Assembly (NCBI GenBank): GCA_033980235.1
Contig: CM067062.1
Span: 18,506,301 to 18,570,300, forward strand
Origin: Diadema setosum
Taxonomy: Eukaryota > Echinodermata > Echinoidea > Diadematoida > Diadematidae
Direction: 5' to 3'
Length of the DNA: 64,000 bases
The notes under the pieces were generated by a model, which was not told the DNA's origin, did no database searches, and saw only the letters and a program-made list of their open reading frames with translations. Within the stretch, counting starts at the first letter, position 1. Each line of letters starts with the position of its first letter. Position numbers and translations under genes: made by a program. Positions 1 through 12,200 of this stretch are shown here, in pieces.

Positions 1-892
1 GAAATATTAGATTGAAAAAAAAAAATCATAGCAAGATTACATCCGGATAATAGAGAGATCCTGATAAAGGGAAGTTGTATAAAGAGAGGTTGGACTGTAG
101 TAGAGGTTTCAGGGGCCGATGGGTGGGATACATGTTTTCATTATTTTTGCATGATGCATTACATCATGTTGAGTTTGGACTCCTGAACCTCATATGGGAG
201 TGCCTGGTGCCATAACCGGTAGTGAATAAACTACATTTTATTAAACAGGCCAAATGCTTTTAAAAATGCTTTTTCTGTAATTGTGTGCATCTTCCGATGT
301 TGGATCGACAGCATTGTGAAAGTATACTGTGTATCTGAACAATTTTAAACAAACATGATTTGTGTGAATCTGGATTTTTAGAACATTTTGGTACCTGTTT
401 GAAATGATTTTGTTTGAGACCTAACTACGTATATTGATGACACTGTACTTCAAAAGATATATCATAAATACATAGTGTATGTAAGTGTCTCTGGTTGTGT
501 ATATTTGTTTAACTGAGTACATGTGTGTCACTATTCATTTCATCAATTAACCTTATTTCATCAACAAGATTCGAAGCTTCAGTCTTTAATGCTGTAATGT
601 GATTAGCCTAACGTCCTCGACCACATACATGCAGAGCATGTCGAGAATCATGTTATAGGGGCCTACTGATATCATTTTTTGTACCAGCACATCAGTCAGC
701 TCCTGTATCACAGCCCCCATTGATCAACTCAGTGTCAAACATCAAGGTTAGATAATGTATTTACATATATTTTACTGTGAAAGATGATACGCCTTGATCT
801 TGATATGAGCTACCTAGAATTTTGATGATTTGTTCTCTGTCTTTGTCATGCCATTTCCATATAATTTGACTGCTTCTTGTGCCACAAGGCCT

Positions 893-1135
893 TAAAGGAC
901 AAGATCAACCTGAATATATACAGCTGTATGTGGATTGAATGAATGTAGCAGTATTGGTAGAACACGAAAATGAAAGTTTGAGGAAAATCAGACAATCTGT
1001 TCAAAAATAATGAATTTTTGAAGTTTCAGTGCCATCATTGCTGGATGAGAAGACTTCCATAGTTTGTTATGTCACAAGCATAGAATGATGATGTAACAAA
1101 AATATAAAGAGAATTCCACAAAATTTCATTCTTTC
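893..1135. repeat. possible degraded TTAA-ended interspersed repeat
   Basis: Begins CCTTAAAGGACAAGATCAACCT. TTAAAGGACAAG is, from memory, a common left end of a palindromic marine-invertebrate repeat. No clear right end is visible before the neighbouring element at 1141, so this may be half a copy. Confidence 0.35.
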
Positions 1136-1140
1136 TATTC

Positions 1141-1234
1141 TTAACCTGTTGAGGACGAGTCCTGAGTATACTCGGGGCAGGGGTCTATGGGAAATGCATG
1201 TTGTAGCAAAATTAGCCCATCCTCAACAGGTTAA
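1141..1234. mobile_element. TTAA-bounded ~93-bp mini-element, copy 1
   Basis: Starts TTAACCTGTTGAGGACGAG and ends CCCATCCTCAACAGGTTAA, with imperfect terminal inverted repeats of about 19 bp. The internal palindrome is TGAGTATACTCG. A conserved middle (TCTATGGGAAATGCATGTTG TAGCAAAATTAG, split here) recurs in the other copies. Bounded by TTAA at both ends, as expected for an element inserted at TTAA (piggyBac- or Kolobok-type). It has no coding capacity. Confidence 0.75.
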
Positions 1235-2195
1235 AGTACCCATTTCATCAACTTGTTACTGATGTACGTATGTTTGGGATAATGTTATTCCCCTTACTTC
1301 TGAAAGAGGCAAATCAAGTGTTCTTTTATTGTGCACGAAAAGTAACAATATATTGAACTTGTCATTTAAAGCCTCCCATGACCCCATGGGGTCAGGGGTT
1401 TGACAAACCAACGGACAGACAGACTGACTTCAAGACTGTTTGACATTACCTGGTATCAGATTCCCCTCAGCATTGGCAATGATGCAGTCTATGGGTTCAC
1501 ATGGGTACCAGTGTGTCTTACTGTCAGTATTGTCGCCATAAAGTGGTATAAAGATGAACAAGATTTGAATCGAAGCATTGCACTAGTGCCAGAACACTTC
1601 AGTGTTCACCGAACCCACGCTACAGCTTATTCCAGGGCAGTCAGAATTCATAGACATGCAGGTCTAGAAATATAACACGCATGGTTTGATTGGATGAGCT
1701 TTGTCTGATGTGAAACCAACTGTAGAGGCCTTCTACCTGTGTGGGTTGAAAGATTATCAGTAGATATGGCTCAGACAGCAAGACTAAACAAAAGGAATTG
1801 ATTTAATGAATGTTATAGTGATGATATTAGATATTGATAGTAACAACTGCTAGCATTATTAGATCTGGAGTCTGTCCTTGGGAATATCAGCAGAAATGGC
1901 TCACACACTAAGACCATGCAACTCTGAACAGTTGAAATTGAGGGCTAGGGGGCCCTGGGAAGAATGCCAAAGACAAAAATAGAAAGGTGATGAATCAGAA
2001 AGGACTTTGACGACAGAGAATGGATGTTGTGTGGGCAGAACAGGTGGTAGGAATAGAAGTAGACCCAGGCATCCTAGCATCTATGTCTGGATTAATTATG
2101 TAGTAGATATGTATCTCGTGGTTATCATGACATACATTGTATCATGAAAACATTGTTTGCTGAGCTATTATGAATACAAATCATTGCTGAATTTC

Positions 2196-2243
2196 AGTGA
2201 GGGACTTTCCCTTTATGTTTCCATAAAGGGAAAGTCCCTCACT
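2196..2243. other. perfect 22-bp hairpin holding two kappaB-like sites
   Basis: Left arm AGTGAGGGACTTTCCCTTTATG (2196-2217, 22 bp) and right arm 2222-2243 are exact reverse complements with a 4-nt loop (TTTC). Each arm contains GGGACTTTCC, the textbook NF-kappaB site. Confidence 0.8.
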
Positions 2244-2282
2244 AAGTTATTGATCCTACTGCATGATTCAGTATGCAGGAAA

Positions 2283-2333
2283 AATTATTATTATTATTAT
2301 TATTTGTTTGTTTGTTTTTTTTTGGGGGGGGGT
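2283..2333. repeat. (TTA)n-(TTTG)n-T/G simple repeat
   Basis: ATTATTATTATT, then TTTGTTTGTTTG, then T- and G-runs. Such compound tracts often mark the end of an old retroposed element. Confidence 0.8.
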
Positions 2334-3038
2334 AGCACCTGTATGCAAGCATATAATTGTTCTGTTAGATATCCAGTGATTAGCAGAGAGAAGTACTTTT
2401 ATGGTAACATATAAGTTATTTCCTTTAGATTCTGTATTGTTGAAAGGCAATTAAAAAAAAAACCAACCAAAATGAAACATCTAATGAAGATGTGGAATAA
2501 ACAGAGGCTGCTCAGTGTGATATCCAGTGTGCATGTAATGTCTAATAAAGACTTGTAAGAAAAGTCTTGCTTTTTATGCACCCTGACATTAAAAATGATA
2601 AAAGGGACTTGTAGCCATGATAAGAGTTTTTCATCCTTAGTCCAGTCTCTCTTTATCTTTGAAATCTCATTCTGACTCAATTAAAAAATAATTACTGGTA
2701 GCAAATGTTATAAGAATGCTCCTTTAGTCTTTTGAAAGGGTTAACACAGGATTAATTAGTATGATTATCAAGTAAGATCCATTGGTACAATGTACTTGCT
2801 GTATCACAGTTTCATCAGCCACCAAATACAGACTTGATATAACAATCACAACAGTGAAGTTATTGACTTTATTATTGTCATAATTGCCAAATTCTCGTAG
2901 CTATGACCCGTAATGTTACTGTTTCAATTTCGTGGCAATGCCATAAGAGTGAAGGCTTCCACTGTATAGTTTCTGTTACAGTTTTATTTCAGTGTATGCT
3001 AAACGTAGTTTTTCTGTCTCGGCTTCTCTGATTTCTAG

Positions 3039-3207
3039 CTGCTGTGGAGGCCTGCTTGTCTCAGGGTCTGAAGCGGAGAGCGGTGGGCCTCTTCAAAGGC
3101 AACAACACCACCTACTCCCTCCTCAAGCAGCTCTCCAAGACTTACTCTCACGCCCAGGAGGTCCTGCAGAAGGTCCAGGAAATCGAGGCTCGGCTGGAGG
3201 CCAACAA
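3039..3207 (+). CDS. SGSM1: SGSM exon A: RUN domain, N-terminal helices
   Basis: Acceptor TTTCTAG at 3032-3038 and donor GTAAGC at 3208. The first two bases complete a codon from an upstream exon outside the recognised set, and the exon ends with two bases (AA) that join G of exon B to give Lys. It encodes [18 protein letters not shown] followed by [20 protein letters not shown] and a charged [13 protein letters not shown] tail. This corresponds to the vertebrate GAVEACL...RRAAGF...KVQELQ segment of the RUN domain. It is more GC-rich than its flanks, as all exons here are. The stop codon directly after the donor (TAA inside GTAAGC) explains why a plain ORF ends there. Confidence 0.9.
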
Positions 3208-6200
3208 GTAAGCCCCCGTTTCCTTATATATAAATTTCTTCTTCTTTATGAGGGTCTATTCAAACAACAGGTATGTTCTCATTGCGTAAAAATTTCAAAA
3301 TTTGGGCCATGATCAGAGTCGTGTCTTTTTGACTCATCATGCTCACTGTATAAGAATGTAGAAACTTGGGTCGGCATCATCTGCGAAGAGCTGATGTGGT
3401 CATGTACGTGAATGATGGTATGCTTACTACTTCATAATGCCAATTCAATACTGCAGCATGCCAAAGCTGGCAAAAATAGCAAGAAGTGCTCATGCAATGC
3501 ATTGTGGGATATAAAATTTCCAAATTTGTTGGGGTCACCATTCACATTGTACATTTTTATGTCTTATTGCTAAAAATTGCGCAAATTTTTGTGATTTGGA
3601 TCACGACCCAAATCGCACGAAATAGCATGTTATTTCGGTTCACACTATAAAAGTTTCTAAATTTGGGTTGCAGTCGTGATCGTGACCTGAAATCACTTGT
3701 TATTTTGAAGGCAATGAGAACAGTGTTCGTAATAAGAACAACAACAACAATAACAACAATAAAACAGCGTAAGGTTTTTATATGTCAGGTGGACGAAGTA
3801 ACACCGATGATAACAAAATCATATTATTTGTAACTGAAAGTAATTTCAACCTTTTCACTTCACTAATAGAATTGCTGCATATTTTGCAGCAGAAACATTT
3901 CCAATATCCCTTTGTCTTTCATCGTGTAGCTAGCCAATATCAGATTTCAATACAGGAGTGTGTTCATAACACAAAGTAAAAAATGTTCAAAAAATGTCAT
4001 GCAATCTTATTAGGTAACATAAAAGTGTCTTCTACTGTATGTTCCTTCTCTTCTACTTCTTAGTTATATTTCTTTTTCAGTTCTTCTGTTTTACGGCCTT
4101 GTTTTTGCTCTATATTATGTTTTACAGTCTTTTTGAAGGAGGCAACGGGAGTCTGTTTCCTGTTTATGTCAGTAGAACTTTTTTTTTGGTCATGTTAAGA
4201 AAGATATCAGGCTACTTATCATATGTCAAATCAGAGATCAGATTGCCGTCCATGTTGTGATAATGAGAAGGGGAACTATTTCCTGCATTTTTGCTCAGTT
4301 TTATCCTTGTGAGTATTTGGAGTGAGATGATAGGGTATAAGAACCAGAAAGAGAAAAAAACAACAACAGCAGACAGACAGACTAACAAACAGACAAACAA
4401 AGAGAGAGAGAAAAAAACAAACAACAACAACAAGAGACAGACAGACAGACAGACTAACAAACAGACAAAGAGACAGATAGGAAGATAGAGGGATGTGAGC
4501 CCAACTCAACATTTTTCACATTCATCAGAAGGGAAGGGGGTGGTTTTGTGTGAAAATGAGACGGGGAAACTATTCCTCGCATTTGCTCAGTTTTCTCCTT
4601 GTGAGTATTCGGAGTGAGATGATAGAGTATAAGAACCAGAGAGAGAAAAAAAACATCAATAACAGACAGACAGACAGACTAATAGACAGACAAAGTGACA
4701 GATAGGGAGACAGAGGGATGAGCTGAGGTTAACATATCTTTCACATTCGTCAGAAGGGAAGGGGGTGGTTTTGTGTGAAAATGAGACTGGAAAACTATTC
4801 CTTGCATTTGCTCAGTCTTATCCTTGCAAGTATTCAGAATAAAGATAATAAGAAAAAAGAACTGGAGAGAGAGAAAAAAGGGAGAGACAGACAGACAGAC
4901 TAATAGACAGACAAAGAGACAGATACGGAGACAGAGCAATGAGCTGAGCTTTAAAACATATTCTTCGCATTCATCAGAAGGGAAGAGGGTGGTTTGGTGT
5001 GAAAATAAGATGGGGAAACTATTCCTTGTATTTGCTCAGTTTTATTCTTGCGAGTATTTAGAATAAAGATAATAAGATATAAGAACTGGAGAGAGAGCAA
5101 AAAGGGACAGACTGACATACTAATAGACGGACAAAGAGACAGATAGGGAGACAGAGGGATGAGTCGAGCTTTACATTCTTCACATTTATCAGAAGGGAAG
5201 AGGGTGGTTTTGTGTTTAAAAAATAAACAACAGTTCAACTGATAATGGTAGATAGAAAATGGGGGTATCTTGCTATGATGCTAAAGCTTTTCCTAAATCC
5301 TGTAATTGAACAGTGGAAATACTGTACCTAAATTTTTTGATGTGCCGATCAGGATGTTACTCCCATAGGGTACCGGAAGTGATGATGTCAAAAGTCTTAT
5401 GTTTCGCCTAGGGCTGGTTTTCAATCAAGATATCTTTAGACAAGGCTTGGAGCATTGGGTTGGAACGAAGTACCAGCGTGGTTAGCAACTGCTGTGCTCA
5501 CAGATTCATGTATCCGGGGTACGTGAGGTTGTTTAAAGCCAGTTTCCATGGCAATGAATGGCTATGACGTCACACTTCGGTACTCTACACAGTGGGGGAA
5601 AACCTTTTCCAATTCCCTCTTCAAGCATGATGTGGAGGATGACATCAATGGGGGGAAGAATGGGTATCTCTCCCTTTAAAGGAGACCTCCAGATGATTTT
5701 CAGACTTCTGCAGTACATCATTTATAGATTTGTTATACTGGATACAGAATTTCAGAATTTATAGTGATTTTGATGAGGAATAATGTTTCTGAAATTCATA
5801 ACAAATCACGATGAACAAGGACGATGACATAGCAGCCTCACGTAAGAATGCATGAATGGGTGCTCAAGGAAGAAAGAACAAAGAAGAAAGTATGCGTAAA
5901 TTCTACACAGGTGAACTTGTTAAGCAAGTGGTATTGGACTGGAATCCATGAGCCTCTTACGTCATCATCTTTGTTTAGTTAAGTGTATTGTTTGGGGTTT
6001 TGCAGAGCATTGGTTTATCTGTTCAAGGACCACAATAAATTCCACAACTCCATATGTGGCTCTATTGATTTATGTACTACATGAAATTATATAAATTGTC
6101 TGGAATGCCCCTTTAACCTGTTAGAGACTAGTCCCAAGTATACTTGGGCAGGTATCCATGGGTAATGTGTGTTATTCCCAAAATCAGCTGGTCCTCAATG

Positions 6201-9200
6201 GGTTAACTGATGCTAAACAATGAGCCATGACCAAAGAGAACAGCAGTACATGTACATGACTCCCATCCCTATTAGTCAGTCTGTGCAAAATGAGGCCTGA
6301 GGGGTGGGGTTGAAGTGATGAGAGCAGGTGGTATGTGTAGTTTGGTAATACCAAGAGATTGGGCATCAGTTATCCACGCATACATTACGCCAACTTCAAG
6401 TGCCTCAGAGGGTCTCTCTTTACCCCCCTCTCTCCATCTCTCTCTCTGTCTGTCTCTGTCCCTCTCGTATTCTCCCTAGTTCTAAAGATTGAATGATGAT
6501 CTTGGGGCACGCTTTGGAGTGTGATGAATAGTTACATGGGAGGAATGTCGCCCTAGAGTACCATCTCATTGAGATGCATGGGTTATGTGGGCGTGGACTC
6601 CCGTGTGTGTGTCCGGTCTAATTTTCAGTCCGATCTGCAGGTGGATGGCATCCTTTCTGATCAAAATGGGAGCGAGGATGAGCCCAAGTGAGAGTAAAAA
6701 TTGAAAAATCAGATGTAGAGGAGTTTCAGAAAAGAGAAATGAAAATTAGAACGGAGGTGTGTCATTCAAAATAGATATGTGCCTTCATGATGACATATAC
6801 ATTAAAAGTTGTAATTTCTAGAGAAATTAAAATATTTGCTGTTAACCCTTTGCTTATTGAAACCTGATGGGTTCTGGGTAAAGTTTACAGAAAGTTTAGA
6901 GTCTGGCAGGGAAGGGGTTATAGTAAAGCAGGAGGATGGACAAAGAGATACGGGAGGGGCGGGAGGAGGAAGGGGAGGAGCGGTCAAAATGAGAGGGAGA
7001 GAGAGTGAGGAAGTGGGAGAGAAGTTAGAAAAGGAGAGATGTTTATTCTTTTCCTTCCCCATTGGGAAGATTAAAGAATAAAAAAGAAGTGGCATCACTT
7101 GACTGGACTTTAGATTGACAGTTTTCACGATGCAGTTTTTGACAGTTTGTCATGAATTTTTGACCAGAGGAAGGTGTCCTAAATGCGACATCACAGAGGC
7201 AGTGTCTAGGATATTTGATGAGAGACGTCCGATAAAGAATTTATGTTGCGTTGGAGAAGCGCTATGCTATCTGTGATTTACAGGCGTGTTCGGTGCACAA
7301 TCACCCACTTTCTCCTGCGATTCATAATATAGTGTGAAGCGTGAAGGTCAAATGTGCTGCGAGTATTACTGTCAGCCCTTCAGAACAATGTCTTTGCACT
7401 CAGTGTCACTGTCTACAGTGTTGTTGTCAATCGAAATATGATGGCATTAGTGCCTGGAGTATATGAATATTTGATAATCAGTGAGGATGTATGAGGTTAC
7501 GTTGTATCAAGTCATTTGCAGTTCTTCGTATAAAGACCTAGTGTACACCGTAGAAATAAAATGTGGGCATATCTCCATAGAAACAATGGTGGGGAAAAAA
7601 TATATGTGTGATCTGTGTTGAAGTAGATGTACTTTAGTAATGTAAAATCAAAACTCACATGTAGCTGTCCATAGGAATGTTATAGATATTAATTACTGAA
7701 TCATCAACTGGGTAGATTTTGATTGGAGTGTAACAGTGGCATAGCATTTCAAGGGTGGCAGCATAAATGTATATCGATTGTAGCGTTAGGAAGTATGGGA
7801 TAGTGAGTGCCAGATATAGACAGCATGGAAAAGCCAGAGGTGTTGTTTATCTGTATCATATTGAATCATGCACAACTTAAATCAAATATGTTATCGTGTT
7901 TATCAGTGATCTACTCCTGTAGGAATTTTTGCTGTAGAAATTATCACTTTGTAATCTCCAAATTGGCACCTCTGTACTTTTAGTGCATTCATTTTACTGG
8001 TGGAAAGTTACATGGTACTGGCTAAGAAATCATTAAATCTGAATTAAAGCAGAATAAAAAGAAGTGAAATCTACCAAAGTTGCCAATTTGAGAGAAAAAG
8101 AAGAACTTTAATTTTCTTAAATATATTGCCAATTTAACAATCTGTTATAAAATCAGGAGATAAGAGGCTTTTTAGAATTTTCCAAACTGAACAAATTACA
8201 TCATACATTTACAACAATAAAAAAAAAAAAGCCCAATGTGCTCAAATGGAAGAAAAATTTCAAATCTGCCATATGACACACCAACAGTGAATCATATACA
8301 AATATTCACTGCTTCGAGGGACATGGTTACAACTATTTGTCCAGAGGTGATATTTCAACACAGGGATACCATTTTTCATGCAAAAGCCTGAATTCAGCCC
8401 TTGGCAAAAATCAAATTTTGGGCCCTTTTACATACAAGCTGACTTCTTGTAAATGAGTTTTCAGGTCCTCTCTTTCATTTTAACTGGCATCCATGTCAAC
8501 AGTGCTATGCCATGAGATGAAGTCGAGGGGCATAGCACTGTTGAGAAGTCACCAAGGGTAAATAGATTAAACATTACCCCAAAGAAGCAGTTGATATTTG
8601 TTTATATACTGCATCCCACTTGATTTAAATTATCTCTGCTAAATTAAGGCATTGAAATGAAGTTGTCATGCTACTTGTCAGAGAAATTATGTAAGGTATA
8701 ATTTCACAATGCACAAATAGATATGTGTGCAAGATATTCCTCTGCCCATCTTCAAAAACTGCTCGCTAACTGCAGGGCAGTATAGCAAAAACTAATGACT
8801 GCACTTTTAAAGAATCAGACTCAAGGATTCATAAATGATTTGATTATGATTCAAGGATTTAGCAGCAAAATAAAATAAAACAAAACAAAACAAAACAAAA
8901 CTCATAAACATGGTATCTGGCACTTAGAAGTATTAAGGCACAGTATATGCAAACACCCGTGCATGTCGCTCATACTGATTAGATGGCTTAGAGGTCTCAC
9001 AAATAATGACATGACACAAACCCATGCATAGAAAAAAAAGAGAAAAAAATTGTACCCAGGTGTGCATGATAATGTGCATTGCATCATGTGATCATGTAAC
9101 ATCAAAGCCAAACAAGCAAAATTTTGTCGCAGACATAGCAGAGAAAACGATGCAGTGCATATCATACTTTTACCAGATTCATCGCTGGAAAGTGTCAGAT

Positions 9201-12200
9201 TTCATTTGTCGCTCATAAATGAATGATGGTAAAATATTGCTTGAGGCTTGTTAGGCTACATTGCTCTCATTGGATCGGGAATTGACTCTTAAACATGCAA
9301 AAATCTTTTGTCCAAATATTTTGGTAAGAGGAGAAAGATAGGTGATGGCAGGAAGTTCGGGGCAAAGGGAGAAAAAAAAAATCAATTTTCATCTCGGTTG
9401 GACGCAATTGATTTACAGAGACCTACTTGCTGTTCGTAATCGTGTTTCAGACGGAGCCAAGGAAATAAATGCACGGACTTGTCTCCAGGCTGTAAGATGT
9501 AATTTACGTGGAAATCTAAGTATGTTTTCAGCAGCGAATGGAAACAGGGTACATCAGGAGACTGATGACCTGGAGAACCAAACAAAGAGATAGATAGATT
9601 GGGAAAGAGAGAGAGACAGATAGAGTTGAGAGCAGAGAAAGAGAGAAAGATAAACAGAGAGAGATATATGAAGAGGGATGAGAGAGAGACAAAGTTAGAG
9701 ATGGGGAGAGGGAGATATATATGTATAGAGAGAAAGAGATGAGAGCAGAGAAAGAGAGAAATATAAGGAGAAAAATAGAGAAAGATAAACAGAGAGAGAT
9801 AGAGATGAGAGCATAGAAAGAAAGAAATATAAAATTGTAGGAGAAAAGGAGAGAAAGATAAACAGAGAGGGAGAGATAAAGAGGGATGAGATAAAGAAAA
9901 AAAAGTGAGAGATAAGGAGAGAGAGAGAGAAGAGAACACTGAGGAAATATATTTGCAATAAATACACATTCTGTGAAATGGCCATCCCTCAATCTCTATG
10001 GGGAAATCTGGGCGAGAAGTCTCCAAATTATCTTTTGAAAGATCATACTTGTGCTCCGGTGCATGCAGCTTCAAGGATTCTCTTTCGCTTTATGGATCCG
10101 CAAATTCCTCAGTCTGGATTGGTATCAGCATCGAAGTGGTGCTTTCTCCTGAAGAACAGGAGAAGTGAAATGGCACACCAATAACAAGCATGTCAATGAC
10201 ATGGCAATCTATATTTTAAAACTGCTAGGATCTTAAGAATACATTTGCTTTTGTTTTATGGCAAGATTTTCTCTTGATACTGAATACCATCTCCGTCCAA
10301 TACCAAGCTTGACTGTCATCTTTAAAAAAAGACAACAAACAAACAAACAAACAAACACAAATATATTTTTGAATGTATTGTTTTAATGTGATGTAATATG
10401 TATAATGGATAAGGTCAGTGAAAACATGGAACTACATAATCCTTATCATAAAAATAGATGAGCTAGCCATTTCTGAGACCAGACCTAGGGCCACTCTGCA
10501 TATGGCAAATATACTGGATAATGTTTACAGCCTCTCATTCAAATAGGACATTCTTACATGATGTAATATTTTTCTATGTTCAGTTGAGTGTGCTGAATTT
10601 CACATTTTTAAAATTTTGCTGACCATTTACATTTTACTAATATGAGCATATGTACATGTAGATGTAGAGTAGTGAACTAAAATATTTGCTCTTCCTTGAC
10701 TTCATGCAGGAATCACATTACAAGATATGAGAAAAAAACTGTCATGTGAAATGTGAAATATTCCGTATTTTTTGTGCTGTTTGTATTAGAGCTATGCATT
10801 CTTTACTTGACATTATTGAAGAGGCCAAGATCAATTAACACATGACTCTTAACAACTTTGAATGACTTAGTGAGAATTCCTTGTAAGAACGGAAGTGTAT
10901 ATCATCATGTATGTTGTTTAGTCACAAGTTTTTGAAGTCTGTGTTTTTGTTTTTGCTTTTTTTTTTTCTCAACAGGAAACAAACAAATGGGGAGTCCCCG
11001 GGCACAACATCTCAACAGAACATCCGGGCAGCGCTGCAGCAGAGACACCTGTGGATACGGGTGGCGCTTTTCGAAAAACGTCTCGCTAAAATCTGCGACT
11101 ACGTGTCACAGAATGGCAGGTAAGGGACTGAGCATTTTTTTTGTTGTTGTTGTTGTTGTTGAATTGAACAGGTTTTATTAAAAACCATGTCTGGCAGCCA
11201 AAGGCTGAATTGCATATGTTTTACAATCATAATGTAAAAACAGACAGATTATTTCAGTGCTCTGTACAAACAATGATATAAAGACATGATATACAAGTAA
11301 AAACAAAATACGGTGGTCACATGTGGCAAATCACAAGAAGTGATTAATCAATGAGGGTACCAGCCCAGTCAATTCTAAAATTGCTTTTACAAAAACAAAA
11401 AAAAGAGAAAAAATATCCTATCAACATAGCAACACACTGCTCAACACTGAAAAAAAAATCATTACTATTACAACTAATAATGAAACTTTATCAGTGAGGG
11501 TACCAGCCCAATCCATACTCAAATTACTTTATCAAAAACAAAAAGAAAAAGAAACAAAAAATAGGGGGGAGGGGGAGGGAAAAAATTCACTGTCATATGT
11601 TTCTGATCAGACTTTGGTCTAAGTAATCATGAAATTACTGGGTGTAGGTTCAAATAACTCATTTACTGTCTTTCACACTAGGAGATTTGTTTGCTTTCTA
11701 TGACCTGTGACCCGTGTCCACTGACTTTTGCCCCTAAGTGTTACAATAGATTAGAAACATAGGCCTGAATTCACAAAGTTAGTTTAAATCTAGACCTTGG
11801 CTTAAATTCAGTCCATGGGACTAAAGTGAGCATGGAATAGGCGTACCTTTCACACATGCATAACAATGTGCATTTGTTACAGGATATCTATTGGCATACG
11901 CAGTCTATCCTGCATATTTATACAGAAGAACTTTGCATAAGCCATGGTCTAAATTTTAACCACCTTCATGAATTTGGGCCATATTGTCAAAAATTTATGA
12001 TATGGAAACCAAATACATTTTTTTAATGTAAAAATGATACATTTTATCAGATGTACCATTAACAGTTTTAGAATGAAAGAACACCCTATATTAAACTGTA
12101 GAAACAGAGATGGAATAATTTTTCCTTTTGAAAAAAAAAAGGAAATACCCAGCTGTGTTTGTTGTAGATGCGAGTGACTACAAACTGACATGTGTGCATG

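Larger units (their letters stand above)
1..3038. other. upstream intron or 5' flank, no gene recognised
   Basis: AT-rich non-coding sequence upstream of exon A. I looked for the SGSM N-terminal exon (a charged helix with a KQIMEEAV-type motif) and did not find it, so this is probably intron. It holds a degraded element starting TTAAAGGACAAG near 893, one TTAA mini-element (1141-1234), a perfect hairpin (2196-2243) and simple repeats at 2283-2333. Confidence 0.6.
3208..10975. other. intron A-B (7.8 kb), repeats only
   Basis: No coding sequence recognised on either strand. It contains a TIR element (3274-3722), a 225-bp tandem repeat array (4255-5230), a TTAA mini-element (6113-6206), a copy of a 400-bp interspersed repeat (7917-8295), a 16-bp hairpin (8496-8544) and a 350-bp purine tract (9586-9935). 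Apparent ORFs in these stretches are simple-sequence artefacts. Confidence 0.8.

Noticed and set aside
1..3038. First SGSM exon with the start codon
   Set aside because: I searched for a charged N-terminal helix motif with a phase-1 donor and found no convincing candidate. I do not assign one.
4255..5230. A CRISPR-like repeat array
   Set aside because: The units are diverged 225-bp tandem repeats with microsatellites in a eukaryotic intron, not short identical repeats with unique spacers.
9382..10074. A 230-codon Ser/Leu/Phe-rich reverse-strand ORF, the second longest in the window
   Set aside because: It covers a purine tract; low-complexity sequence keeps frames open by chance. Overlapping frames are equally open.
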